A stretch of 64,000 nt of DNA from Deltaproteobacteria bacterium HGW-Deltaproteobacteria-12 (GTDB taxonomy: Bacteria; Desulfobacterota; Syntrophia; Syntrophales; Smithellaceae). Below are positions 18,441 through 27,490 of the stretch, one piece after another (within the stretch, counting starts at the first letter, position 1; each line of letters starts with the position of its first letter). The translations under genes were made by a program, and so were the position numbers. Where the stretch lies: assembly GCA_002840565.1 (NCBI GenBank), contig PHBK01000016.1, forward strand, positions 1 through 64,000, in the 5' to 3' direction. The notes beneath the pieces were generated by a model that was given only the letters and a program-made list of their open reading frames with translations, was not told the DNA's origin and searched no databases.

Positions 18441-18809
18441 GTGAAAAAAGGACAAAAGGACAAAGAAGGCGAATGCGAGGTTCTATGCATTAATGAGCGG
18501 AAAGTGGCCTCTGCAAGGAAAGCCATGAAAACCGATGCAACGCTTTTTAAACTTGCGGAGATTTTTAAGGTTTTGGGCGATCCCACAAGGACGAAGATTA
18601 TATCTGCTCTTTTGCAGGAAGAGCTTTGCGTCTGTGACTTAACCGTTCTTATCGGCGCATCCCAGTCTGCCATTTCGCATCAGTTAAGAGTCTTAAGGAA
18701 TTTGAACCTTGTTAAATATCGGAAGGACGGCAGAATTGCTTATTACAGCTTGGATGATGATCATATTAGTTCAATTCTCACTGCGGGCCTGAAACATGTA
18801 GAAGAGTAA
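18441..18809 (+). CDS. ArsR/SmtB-family metal sensor (CadC-like)
   Basis: Winged-helix repressor of 122 residues. An N-terminal extension with Cys12 and Cys16, plus ELCVCDL (Cys63, Cys65) in the recognition region, forms the alpha3N thiolate site that in CadC binds Cd, Pb or Bi and releases DNA. The HTH is QSAISHQLRVLRNLNLV and the wing KYRKDGRIAYYSL. The start is GTG 18441, eight bases behind TTGGAG. It is followed after 82 bp by the metal ATPase it presumably controls. Confidence 0.92.
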   Translation: MKKGQKDKEGECEVLCINERKVASARKAMKTDATLFKLAEIFKVLGDPTRTKIISALLQEELCVCDLTVLIGASQSAISHQLRVLRNLNLVKYRKDGRIAYYSLDDDHISSILTAGLKHVEE

Positions 18810-18891
18810 AAAATTTTAACTATATATATGAATATATGCACACATATTGTTATTTAATGAAGCATGTATTTGTGACGAAAGGAATAAGGGT

Positions 18892-21450
18892 ATGAGCGAA
18901 ACGATTGAGAATAAGGACATCATCGCGGCAGAGGAAAAGACCGGCATGAGCGCCCGGCAGGCCGAAGACACAAGATCGGAGGTTATTCTGTCCGGCGCTG
19001 AGGGGCTCAAAACAATACAGGGACCAGACGAATCGGTCGCAAATGGATGCCAGACCGACGGGTGCAGTTGTTCCCCCATGCCCCTGATCTTGACGGTTCC
19101 CTCCCCCGTGGCCCCCGTGGGTCCGGGACAGGCGCTTTACCGCATTGAAAATATGGATTGTCCTACCGAGGAGTCGCTGATCCGCAAGAAGCTGGAGCCC
19201 ATGGACGGTGTAACAGGATTGGAATTTAATCTGATGCAGCGAACACTGGTGGTGAGCCATCGGCTCGATTCGCTTAAGCCGGTTGAAGCGGCCTTGCGCG
19301 CTATCGGGATGCAGGCGAAACGCATCGAATCCCCGACAGACAATGTGCGAACGGTTCTGACCATTCACAAAATGGATTGTCCGACGGATGAAGGATTAAT
19401 CCGGGCCAAACTTGTTGGTATGGCCGGGGTAACGGGACTGGATTTTAATCTGCTGAAGTGCAGCCTCACGGTGACGCACAAGCCGAGAGCGTTGGACGAA
19501 GTTTTGGCGGCCCTTCAATCTATTGGCTTTGAGGGAAAAGTGGAAGCGGGCGTTACGGTAGAAAGCACCGTAACTGCGGCAACGTTACCCAAGACCAAAT
19601 GGTGGCCGTTGGCGCTTTCCGGAGTGACCGCTACGCTGGCCGAGGTCGTCTACTGGATCAACGACGGCAATCACTGGGCTGTCATCGCTCTTGCGCTGTT
19701 TGCGATAGTCACCGGCGGGCTGCCCACTTACAAGAAAGGCTGGATTGCTCTCAAGAATCGCAATCTGAATATGAACGCGCTGATGTCTGTTGCCGTAACC
19801 GGCGCCATGATCATCGGACACTGGCCGGAGGCAGCGATGGTCATGTTTCTTTTCGCGCTGGCCGAGATGATCGAGGCCAAGTCACTTGACCGGGCGCGCA
19901 ATGCCATTCGCGGCTTGATGGATCTCGCGCCCGAAACGGCTACCGTGCGTCAGGAGGATGGAAGTTGGATGGATATGCCGGCCAAGAATGTACCGCTTAG
20001 CGCCATTGTCCGGCTGCGGCCCGGTGAACGGATCGCTCTCGACGGTGTCGTAACCAGCGGGCACTCTGCGGTGAATCAGGCCCCCATCACAGGCGAGAGC
20101 CTGCCGGTGGATAAGGCCGTAGGCAACCAGGTGTTTGCCGGTACGATCAACGAAACCGGCTCATTTGAATACCGGGTGACGGCGGAAGCAAGCAATTCCA
20201 CGCTGTCCCGAATCATTCATGCCGTCGAGTCCGCCCAGGGCAGCCGTGCGCCGACCCAGCGATTTGTGGATCAGTTTGCCCGAATTTACACACCGGCTGT
20301 TTTTGCATTTGCAATGCTGGTGGCCGTTGTCCCGCCGCTGGTCTTTGGGGCGGCCTGGCTCGACTGGATATACAAGGCATTGGTGCTCTTGGTTATTGCC
20401 TGCCCGTGCGCACTGGTGATCTCGACGCCCGTCACCATTGTCAGCGGTCTTGCCGCCGCGGCCCGCAAAGGAATTTTAATTAAGGGAGGTGTTTATCTGG
20501 AAGAAGGACGCAAAATGGTAGCGCTGGCGCTCGACAAGACGGGAACCATTACATACGGCAAACCGGTGCAGACCGATTATATTGCTTTAAGCGGTGATGC
20601 GAAGGAAATACGAATCCTGGCGGCAAGCCTTGCTTCACGCTCCGATCATCCGGTTTCACTGGCTATTGCCCATGCTGCGACTGAATCAGGACTGACGCTT
20701 AGCGAAGTAAACGACTTTGCCGCCATTCCCGGTCGCGGGGTCAAAGGAAGCATTAAGGGACATCTCTATCAACTGGGTAACCACCGGTTGATTGAGGAAC
20801 TTGGGTTTTGTTCGGAAGAAATCGAGAACCGGCTTGCCGCACTGGAGAGCCGGGGCAAGACGGCAGTCTTGTTGGCCAACCAGACCGACGTGCTCGCTAT
20901 TTTCGCTGTTGCCGACACCGTGCGGGAAACAAGCCGCAAAGCCATCGCCAGTCTGCATACTCTCGGTGTGAAAACATTAATGCTTACAGGCGATAACGTC
21001 CATACAGCCGAAGCAATCGCACGAGAGGTCGGCATTGATGAGGCAAGGGGCAATTTGCTGCCGGAAGACAAACTCAAAACAATCGAAAGCCTCCTTGCGA
21101 ACGGAAATGGCGGCAAAGTGGGCATGGTTGGCGACGGGATCAATGATGCCCCCGCATTGGCCCGCGCGGACATCGGGTTTGCCATGGGCGCCGCAGGCAC
21201 TGATACCGCTATTGAAACAGCCGACGTGGCGCTGATGGACGACGACCTACGTAAGATTCCCTCCTTCGTGCGCCTGTCCCGGGCTACGGCTGCTATCTTG
21301 ACGCAAAACATTGTGCTGGCGCTCGGCATCAAGACGGTGTTTCTGGTACTGACCTTTACCGGGCAGGCGACGATGTGGATGGCTGTGTTTGCCGATATGG
21401 GCGCGAGTTTGCTGGTGGTGTTCAATGGATTGAGGCTGCTGCGCCGATAA
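18892..21450 (+). CDS. cadA: Cd/Zn/Pb-exporting P1B-type ATPase with two HMA domains
   Basis: Metal efflux pump. The N-terminal ~75 residues include the Cys-rich NGCQTDGCSCS. Two ferredoxin-like HMA domains follow, each with MDCPT(E/D)E (Cys90, Cys163) and one cysteine where most HMA loops have CxxC. The core is complete: TGES, CPCALVIS (Cys504-Pro-Cys506), DKTGT (Asp548), the SDHPVS motif and GDGINDAPAL near residue 750. The CPC motif and neighbours indicate Zn/Cd/Pb rather than copper. ATG 18892 follows AAGGAATAAGGG. It forms a regulon with the CadC-like sensor upstream. Confidence 0.93.
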   Translation: MSETIENKDIIAAEEKTGMSARQAEDTRSEVILSGAEGLKTIQGPDESVANGCQTDGCSCSPMPLILTVPSPVAPVGPGQALYRIENMDCPTEESLIRKKLEPMDGVTGLEFNLMQRTLVVSHRLDSLKPVEAALRAIGMQAKRIESPTDNVRTVLTIHKMDCPTDEGLIRAKLVGMAGVTGLDFNLLKCSLTVTHKPRALDEVLAALQSIGFEGKVEAGVTVESTVTAATLPKTKWWPLALSGVTATLAEVVYWINDGNHWAVIALALFAIVTGGLPTYKKGWIALKNRNLNMNALMSVAVTGAMIIGHWPEAAMVMFLFALAEMIEAKSLDRARNAIRGLMDLAPETATVRQEDGSWMDMPAKNVPLSAIVRLRPGERIALDGVVTSGHSAVNQAPITGESLPVDKAVGNQVFAGTINETGSFEYRVTAEASNSTLSRIIHAVESAQGSRAPTQRFVDQFARIYTPAVFAFAMLVAVVPPLVFGAAWLDWIYKALVLLVIACPCALVISTPVTIVSGLAAAARKGILIKGGVYLEEGRKMVALALDKTGTITYGKPVQTDYIALSGDAKEIRILAASLASRSDHPVSLAIAHAATESGLTLSEVNDFAAIPGRGVKGSIKGHLYQLGNHRLIEELGFCSEEIENRLAALESRGKTAVLLANQTDVLAIFAVADTVRETSRKAIASLHTLGVKTLMLTGDNVHTAEAIAREVGIDEARGNLLPEDKLKTIESLLANGNGGKVGMVGDGINDAPALARADIGFAMGAAGTDTAIETADVALMDDDLRKIPSFVRLSRATAAILTQNIVLALGIKTVFLVLTFTGQATMWMAVFADMGASLLVVFNGLRLLRR

Positions 21451-21560
21451 GATTCAGTGATATAGATGTCGATCGGTCAAGCGTAGCAGTTCTTTTTTGA
21501 TAATGGATGTGAACAAGATTACCGGAGGTGGTATAAACGGATACCCGCTTTTGATTATGA

Positions 21561-21971
21561 TGGTATTTTGGCCTTGAGTGCAGTTTGAGCTTTCTGTATC
21601 CCGCAACACTGAATTTAGGTTTTGCTGAAAAGGGAATCGGCTGTCTTATTATTCTTTCGGGCATCTCTTTACTCACAGTCGCCGTCGGTCTCTTCAGGTC
21701 AAAAGGAGCAACTGTCAACCCCACAAAGGAACCGGACAGGCTGGTAACGGAGGGGATATCCCGTAGAATCGGGAACCCCATGTATCCGGGGATGCTTTTA
21801 ATTCTGACGGGATTTCCGTTTGTTGTGGGATCTCTGATCGGCCTGATATTCCAGGTCGGTTTCTTCTTTTACATGGATTGAGTTGTCATCCCCAAAGAAG
21901 AGGCCATTGTGGAAAATGTCTTTGGCGAGTTGTATCGGGGGTATAAGTCTAAGACAAGGCGATGGATCTGA
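21561..21971 (+). pseudogene. Isoprenylcysteine methyltransferase-like gene with stop codon
   Basis: Membrane methyltransferase of the ICMT/PEMT-like family in a broken state. The frame gives FRSKGATVNPTKEPDRLVTEG, then RIGNPMYPGMLLILTGFPFVVGS, the SAM-binding RNPMY region. It stops at TGA 21879-21881 and continues in the same frame with VVIPKEEAIVENVFGELYRGY and RRWI, the conserved C-terminus (VIPREE..LE..FG..Y..Y). The N-terminal helices appear to be shifted into another frame near 21540-21575. Two lesions argue for decay and not recoding. It lies just after the metal ATPase. Confidence 0.75.
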
Positions 21972-22062
21972 AGGTCTGGACTTTAACAATATAGAATTTG
22001 GATCAGGAAAAGAGCAGAAGTTGTCGTATAAACAGATCAACTCTTCCTTGAAAAGCTTGGCA

Positions 22063-22596
22063 TTATTTCTTGAACCAGTCTTTCTTCCACTGCTTCAATT
22101 GTTTGAGCCGAGATTACTGAGAACTGATGGTATTGGTCGCAAAAATCGTGATCTCCTCGTGCTGTGCATTACTTAAACCTTCTTGGGCCATTTTAATGCA
22201 CCCTTCTTGAAGAGGAATCATGGCCTCAATGAAGCGCAAATCAAATGGCTTTGTCATATCTGACCCAATTTTCATCGAACCGATATCAACACCACCCATG
22301 CCCCCACCTGTGGGCATTGTATGGGGATACCATGTCTTCAGCTAGGACTTTAATTGCTCAAGCTCTTTTTCCTGGCTTACAATGATCTCTTTTGCCAGAC
22401 TGGTAATCTCCGGTCTGCTGCTTTGCTTCAGGGCCTGCTCGGCCATATCCATTGATGCATAGTGGTGTATGATCATACTGTCAATGAACACTGCATCTGC
22501 AGCCCCTCCATGCGCCATCCCTTTTGACCATGCCGGAAGCACGATTAATGCACTGATCATATAAATAACCAGAGTTTTTTTATAAAGATTCATCAT
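22063..22596 (-). pseudogene. Two-repeat DUF305 protein with two internal stops
   Basis: Periplasmic DUF305 protein (CopM-like, often linked to metal handling). A signal peptide (about residues 1-26) leads to DSMIIHHYASMDMAEQA and ITSLAKEIIVSQEKELEQLKS; then TAG, then LKTWYP in the same frame. The family has a Trp at this place (TGG to TAG). A second repeat with FIEAMIPLQEGCIKMAQEGL follows and meets TAA after NTISSQ, then SRLKQLKQWKKDWFKK and a normal stop. The frame is otherwise intact, so decay seems recent. It is adjacent to the metal ATPase but on the other strand. Confidence 0.8.
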
Positions 22597-23123
22597 TGTG
22601 CTCCTTTTTTAAACAAAAATTGACCTGCCACCAGTAATGTAGCACATATTAAGTTGGTGTTCAGCCATTTTGATTAATTCCGATTGAAATGATGCATGTC
22701 TTTGAATATTACCTGACGCTATCTTTCAGGAAGTTGTGAATAGGTACGAAATATTGGGGAATATCAGATCAGTTGATGCATGTTTCGACCAGTATTCGAT
22801 GATCTGACCCAATCATCCAGCATCTCGCTTTGAAGTCTGGGATGCTGGCGAAATGAGTCATTCTAAACTGCTCAGCAAACACCACATTAAGCAGTATTTT
22901 TAGGAAAATTTTTTTAAGATTTCATGCATTCTCCTAAAATACCGTTTTTTAAAGAAAAAGCTAATTCACACAATCTACGTATTGTGGTGGATAAAATATT
23001 TTGAGGATTTGCATCTTAAATTGTACCATACCATAAGCTTTGTCCTTTTCAGCGATTGGTTCTAATACTGTTACAGTTGAGTACGCTCTTGAGCGCTTTT
23101 TATCATCATTTCATTTACTCCAT
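22597..23123. other. Gap between chromosome-like and conjugative regions
   Basis: No gene of convincing quality here. An AT-rich inverted repeat (TATTTTTAGGA around 22896-22905 and TCCTAAAATA at 22932-22941) is followed by a T-tract and could be a weak terminator or part of an element end. Base composition falls to AT-rich from here on. The boundary of the conjugative island is expected in or near this gap, but no tRNA, integrase or repeated att sequence was recognised. Confidence 0.5.
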
Positions 23124-23657
23124 TTATAAAAGTGGATATACCGTTGCAATGATATCTTTTGCTTTTATAAACCCAAAATATCTGGAGTCATACGAATCTA
23201 CATGATCACCCACTAAAAACATATCGCCCTCCTCAATTTTCCCAGAGAATTTGAACTTTTTCAATCTTTCCCCACCTAACGAATAATCTTTGGCCCTTGC
23301 TATCAATTCGTGTTTACAATAATACTCATTCCCAATATTTGTTATTTCTTCCCCGGCACTGCACCCTATTCTTTTTATCTGAGAATCCTCACCATCATTC
23401 TCAATCATTCTTACTAATTTTGCGGGTAGGTCATTTTCCTGCTTACTTTTTAAAAGTGAAAATATTACATAATCCCCGGTTTTTAATTTTTCTATTTGTT
23501 TGCCCTTTTTGATAAAATAAATTCTTTTATTAAGAGATGCTGTAGTCGTTACCGCAAAATAATTCGGCAGTGCAGTACCGGCGATAAGAATTAAAATAAT
23601 AAGTATAAATATCTTAAGCTTTGTCCACTTTGTTGTTTTATTGTTATTGGATGCCAA
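23124..23657 (-). CDS. S26-family (TraF-type) conjugative signal peptidase
   Basis: Membrane-anchored peptidase of the S26 family, last gene of the transfer operon. One membrane helix (residues ~14-34) is followed by a TASLNKRIYFIKKG segment carrying the likely nucleophile Ser. IKRIGCSAGEEI carries the catalytic Lys, and GDMFLVGDHVDSYDSRYFGFI is the conserved C-terminal box (usually GD...DSRYFG). In related systems it processes the pilin or other secreted Tra proteins; the TraA-like pilin precursor at 43.1 kb is the likely substrate. Its start overlaps the trbI end. Confidence 0.82.
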   Translation of the reverse strand: MASNNNKTTKWTKLKIFILIILILIAGTALPNYFAVTTTASLNKRIYFIKKGKQIEKLKTGDYVIFSLLKSKQENDLPAKLVRMIENDGEDSQIKRIGCSAGEEITNIGNEYYCKHELIARAKDYSLGGERLKKFKFSGKIEEGDMFLVGDHVDSYDSRYFGFIKAKDIIATVYPLL

Positions 23658-24030
23658 CTATTTCCGCTCCTCTCAATATAACATCACTCATTAAAACAAC
23701 TTTTCTCTTCCCAAGATCATTTACCATCACTTCCAGCTTATCCATATTGGCTTTAAATTGTTCTTCCGATATTTTACCGTTCACCATGCCGGCTTTTTGC
23801 TTTTCCAAAAACCCTTTTATATCCACACCAACAATATTTTGGTTTTGTTGATGTTTTAAAATGTAGTTATGATAAACAAATAAAGAAGCCAGTGTGATAA
23901 TTATATTTAAAATAATAATTAGGATATATTTCGGCTTTTTTTCTTTCAGCCCAGGGGGAGTGTAACATCTTTCAAGTGTGCCGGTGGGAGGCTTATTATC
24001 CTTTTGTTCTTCTTTCTGTTCTTTCGTCAT
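23644..24030 (-). CDS. trbI: F-type transfer protein TrbI
   Basis: Small inner-membrane protein of F-type systems, implicated in pilus dynamics. A hydrophilic Pro/Lys-rich N-terminus is followed by one membrane helix (residues ~36-55) and a periplasmic part ending in KRKVVLMSDVILRGAEIVGI. That ending resembles the conserved K.VLVSDAVL.GA end of TrbI. In F it lies next to traW; here it is at the distal end of the operon after traG. Length of 128 residues matches the family. The assignment rests mainly on the C-terminal block and context. Confidence 0.75.
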   Translation of the reverse strand: MTKEQKEEQKDNKPPTGTLERCYTPPGLKEKKPKYILIIILNIIITLASLFVYHNYILKHQQNQNIVGVDIKGFLEKQKAGMVNGKISEEQFKANMDKLEVMVNDLGKRKVVLMSDVILRGAEIVGIQ

Positions 24031-24076
24031 TTTTGCTCGCCCCTTTTATTTAATTTGTTTTCTATTTTATTTATTA

Positions 24077-24085
24077 TGATATAAT
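24077..24085 (+). promoter_or_regulatory. Extended -10 promoter of the small plus-strand gene
   Basis: TGATATAAT (TGnTATAAT) is a perfect extended -10 element 24 bp before the ATG at 24109. A -35 is weak (TTGTTT at 24055, spacing 19), which is common with extended -10 promoters. It points against the direction of the transfer operon. Confidence 0.6.
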
Positions 24086-24108
24086 CCCTTACAGAAAGAA
24101 GTGTATCT

Positions 24109-24330
24109 ATGATTCTTATAACGCTTGTTACCGTAATTGGATTCTTTGTCTTGGCCGGGGCATTTTTCAAATGGCTTGACAAAGACGTTAAGACAACAAT
24201 TAGTAATTTGCCGGAGGGCTGGCCTGAAGGCTATCCTCCAGATGATCCCTATTCGACAGATCATTCGACTGATGCCTGGGGTGGAAACTCCGTTGAGGCC
24301 TATTATTTTACGCATCGGTTTGACGAATAA
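24109..24330 (+). CDS. Small membrane protein opposite the tra operon
   Basis: 73-residue protein with one N-terminal membrane helix (residues ~2-20), then a short acidic tail rich in Pro, Asp, Ser and Tyr. I recognise no family. It is the only plus-strand gene within 21 kb of minus-strand transfer genes, lying in the gap between traG and trbI. It has its own extended -10 promoter, an AGAAAGAAG site before the ATG and a clear terminator after it. This makes it a likely real, separately controlled gene. By analogy with other conjugative elements it could be an entry-exclusion or surface protein, but nothing in the sequence proves that. Confidence 0.6.
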   Translation: MILITLVTVIGFFVLAGAFFKWLDKDVKTTISNLPEGWPEGYPPDDPYSTDHSTDAWGGNSVEAYYFTHRFDE

Positions 24331-24357
24331 AGGATTCATTTTGTCTCGCTTATTATA

Positions 24358-24392
24358 AAGGGTGCGGATTACTTCTATTGCACCCTTTTTAT
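24358..24392 (+). terminator. Terminator of the small plus-strand gene
   Basis: AAGGGTGC (24358-24365) pairs with GCACCCTT (24380-24387) around a 14-base loop and is followed by a T-run. It overlaps the extreme 3' end of traG, so it stops plus-strand transcription before it runs antisense into traG. Confidence 0.8.
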
Positions 24393-27300
24393 TTTTTCTC
24401 TTTATCCTCAGGTCCGACATCTAAAGGATTAGTAGATGATTCATCGACACCCTTTTGTGCCAACCTTTTGAGCTTATTTTTTGTGGCGTCATATGCGTCT
24501 TGAACTACCTGGGGGGCCAGCGACATTTTCTCTTCTCTGGCCTTTATTTCAGCTTTTCTTTGTTCAATATTTTTATTCATTTCTTCTTCAGTTATCTTAC
24601 CTGATTTGGGCTTATCTTCGGGATCAACTCTTTTTAGATCGGCGTGTGATGTATATCTACCAACATCGTTTTTCAGTGAGGCCGTGCTGTCCTGTTCTTT
24701 TAGGGTGTTAGCTTCTACCTCATTTTGGATACTATTGATTTTATTATCCGCAGTTTCAGTTATATTTCTACCCATCAATACATTGGAAGCTACAAAAGCT
24801 GTGTCGGCATCCCTGCCATCATAGCCTTTGTTCAGCATTTCCATTGCCTGGTCACTTGACACGTCGTATTTTTGTTTTAAATAATCTACCATTTCGCCCG
24901 TTATATTTTGACTCTGGTTATCCGTTAAGGATACTGACCTCGATGCCATTTCTTGAATACTCTTAGTTTGAGCCGATCCAACGCTTTCATTTAATTGCTT
25001 GGCCCAAGATTGAGAATCAGCATTTGATAAACTGTTTCTGAGAGCATGACTTTCGCTCTCTCTGTATATTTTATTGAGCGCCTCTGCCTCTGCGCCGGTT
25101 AGTGTATGACCGCCTTGTTTTCCATCTGTTTTGCTTTTGCCTATTGTCATCCCACCATTAAAATGTCCATATGGAGCCAACCCCATGAAGCCACCGGCCC
25201 GCCAGCCTACTGACGTAGTTGAATTAATTTCTTTCCTGACATCTTCCCTTACAGTTTCAGATAATGAATTGTCTTCTGATACTCTTTTCGAGAATTCTCG
25301 GGAGATATCCTTTTGGGCAGAAAAGGCCGTTTCTTTCGATGTCCTATTGTCCATGGCAAATTGTTCTGAATTCGTATATAAATTATTCCAGCGAATGTCA
25401 TTTTGCAGGCTCTTTGCAGCCGATTTACTTAATTCCGCTTTATTACTCAGTGTCATTTGTGGGTTGAAGTTTTTAACTAGCGCCCATGGCGTTCTTTCAT
25501 TTTGTTCATACCGTATTCCGTGCTGGTTTTCTATTAACTGCCACCCTTCCTTATTTTCTCCCCTCATACTGGAAGATATTCCTGTATCTCCAATCACCGA
25601 TTCTGAAGCTGATTGGTGTCGTTGTATTACTTCCGCACCGTCTCGCAGGCTTTTATCCTTGTATTCTGATGATTGTTGCCTGTCTATCTGCCCTTTGACA
25701 CCACCCGCTGCTCTTCCTCTGGATATGTCTATTACATTACCCAAGCCGGCATCGAATTTCCCGCCACCAGCTGATACCTGATCCACTGTATTGCCAGACA
25801 TTCCCGTTCGATATTGTTCGATTGTTTTTGCTGCACCGCCAAACACTTCCGTCGCCGTAATATCTCCCGCAGTAGTTCCTGTATACTTGGCACTCCGGGC
25901 AAACGCATCTAACTCGAAATCATTATTCCGAGCATTTAGCTGTGGTGAAATTGACCCCCTGAGCGAATCGGTATATGCTGCTGCTGTCTGCGGTTCTCTG
26001 ACCACTCCCCCAATATGTTGCCCGGTAGATGTAATCATTCCTGATACTCCTCCGGCTATCGATGTTAATGCATAATTTCCAAACTTACATATCACCGCTG
26101 ATATTACTGCAGCGAACATAACGCTTCCGGCCCGCATATTTCCATATAAGTTTAAAGCTCGCTGACCGGCTGTCGGCCATAGTGTTGCCGCTGTATAACT
26201 CATTCCATGATCTCTGATATTTTGCAGTTCGTTAAACGTTCTGACCATTACCAAATTATGAATAATTACATCACATATGCCCCAACACGTAACAAAGATG
26301 AAAAACCCTACCACAATGCCCAGTGTCCGGACGCTTAACGTTGTAGGGAGAAATAATATTAAAAATGGTATCATCCCAACAATTATGGCTTTGAATATAG
26401 CCTTTGCAATGGGAATGTATTGAGACGCTACGATTGTCGCCCCTTCCCCGCCCATAGAGGCTTGTTTATTGGCCAATAATCCTTGCGCCAGTTCCGGGTT
26501 AAGTTTTTTAATCACCTGATCCAGCCTTTGTGCTAAAGCCATATTTAAAATAAAAGTTGTCGCCCCGAAAGTATTATTGTCATATAAATATTCAATCGTA
26601 GAGCCCAAGATATTTTCACATCTTTGCACCTCTGAAGGGTCATTTGTATTAAACCCGGCGCTGGAACACGCTTTTTTCTCCCACTGATTATAAGTTGATG
26701 TCTGATTAAGAATATTGCTGAGATTCGCCCAGGCGGTGCTGCACGTAAGAGTTGTGCCTCCGGGATTACTGCTATCCCAATATGTAACCCAGACAGCAGG
26801 ATTTGCCGCAGCGCCCATTACTGTCAGTAAATCATTGGTTGTATCCAGGTCGCTCATTGTTATTGACGGTGTCGGCTGTTCCATTTCAAAGATGACACAT
26901 TCTTTTACATACTCATCTAACGACTGATTTAAGTACGCATCCATGGTATTTAGCCCTGTAAATGCCAAAATAGTTGATATTCCTATTCCTCCGGCGGCAT
27001 TGTCATACTGTGCACCCGGTGGATAACCGCCCGATGTTGTAATAATATCCGATAGTCCTTTTTCGATTTTATTCAAAATGCCGGCAACAGCGACAAGGCC
27101 ATTGGGAACTTGTGGAATTGTTTGAAATTTATTAGCCACAGGATCGTATATGGTCAGATTCCCTTTCGGCACAATCAATGCCAGATATAGCACAACACCC
27201 AATCCCAAAGGCCAGGCCCAGGACAATGATGATCCCTGTTTTACGCCACTCATTAAACCAAATATTGTACCGAAGCCTCCAAGAAAGATGCCCATTGTAA

Positions 27301-27484
27301 TTACTGCAAAAAATAAAGTCTTATATCCGTTATCCGCAAAGATCAGAGTTAATATTCTCCACGCCTCTACTTCAATATCGAAACCGTTCCATGTATAATA
27401 ATCCATATCCAGCGCATAACTTGCGGACGCTTTTAATATGATGCCGGTGATGACTATTATTTTTATAAAACTTTTGTTTTTCAT
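24389..27484 (-). CDS. traG: Mating-pair stabilisation protein TraG
   Basis: Large inner-membrane protein of 1031 residues, similar in size to F TraG. It has a signal-like N-terminus, membrane helices near residues 55-115 and a group at ~345-475 (FKAIIVGMIPFLILFLP and following). A long hydrophilic C-terminal part full of Gln, Ser and Asn predicted to be helical follows. F TraG acts in pilus assembly through its N-terminal part and in mating-pair stabilisation and entry exclusion through its C-terminal part. It follows traH by 6 bp. The C-terminal half is poorly conserved, as expected for the exclusion region. Confidence 0.88.
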   Translation of the reverse strand: MKNKSFIKIIVITGIILKASASYALDMDYYTWNGFDIEVEAWRILTLIFADNGYKTLFFAVITMGIFLGGFGTIFGLMSGVKQGSSLSWAWPLGLGVVLYLALIVPKGNLTIYDPVANKFQTIPQVPNGLVAVAGILNKIEKGLSDIITTSGGYPPGAQYDNAAGGIGISTILAFTGLNTMDAYLNQSLDEYVKECVIFEMEQPTPSITMSDLDTTNDLLTVMGAAANPAVWVTYWDSSNPGGTTLTCSTAWANLSNILNQTSTYNQWEKKACSSAGFNTNDPSEVQRCENILGSTIEYLYDNNTFGATTFILNMALAQRLDQVIKKLNPELAQGLLANKQASMGGEGATIVASQYIPIAKAIFKAIIVGMIPFLILFLPTTLSVRTLGIVVGFFIFVTCWGICDVIIHNLVMVRTFNELQNIRDHGMSYTAATLWPTAGQRALNLYGNMRAGSVMFAAVISAVICKFGNYALTSIAGGVSGMITSTGQHIGGVVREPQTAAAYTDSLRGSISPQLNARNNDFELDAFARSAKYTGTTAGDITATEVFGGAAKTIEQYRTGMSGNTVDQVSAGGGKFDAGLGNVIDISRGRAAGGVKGQIDRQQSSEYKDKSLRDGAEVIQRHQSASESVIGDTGISSSMRGENKEGWQLIENQHGIRYEQNERTPWALVKNFNPQMTLSNKAELSKSAAKSLQNDIRWNNLYTNSEQFAMDNRTSKETAFSAQKDISREFSKRVSEDNSLSETVREDVRKEINSTTSVGWRAGGFMGLAPYGHFNGGMTIGKSKTDGKQGGHTLTGAEAEALNKIYRESESHALRNSLSNADSQSWAKQLNESVGSAQTKSIQEMASRSVSLTDNQSQNITGEMVDYLKQKYDVSSDQAMEMLNKGYDGRDADTAFVASNVLMGRNITETADNKINSIQNEVEANTLKEQDSTASLKNDVGRYTSHADLKRVDPEDKPKSGKITEEEMNKNIEQRKAEIKAREEKMSLAPQVVQDAYDATKNKLKRLAQKGVDESSTNPLDVGPEDKEKK

Positions 27485-27490
27485 TTCCTA

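Noticed and set aside
21879-21881. TGA in the ICMT-like gene as selenocysteine
   Set aside because: The family has no Cys or Sec at this place, the N-terminal part is also disrupted, and no SECIS-like hairpin stands out after the codon.
22894-22950. AT-rich hairpin as the island attachment site
   Set aside because: No second copy of the sequence was noticed elsewhere in the window and no integrase is nearby; it may just be a terminator.
25131-25781. 216-codon plus-strand frame inside traG
   Set aside because: Composition looks like antisense of the Ser/Gln-rich TraG C-terminal part; no start signals.
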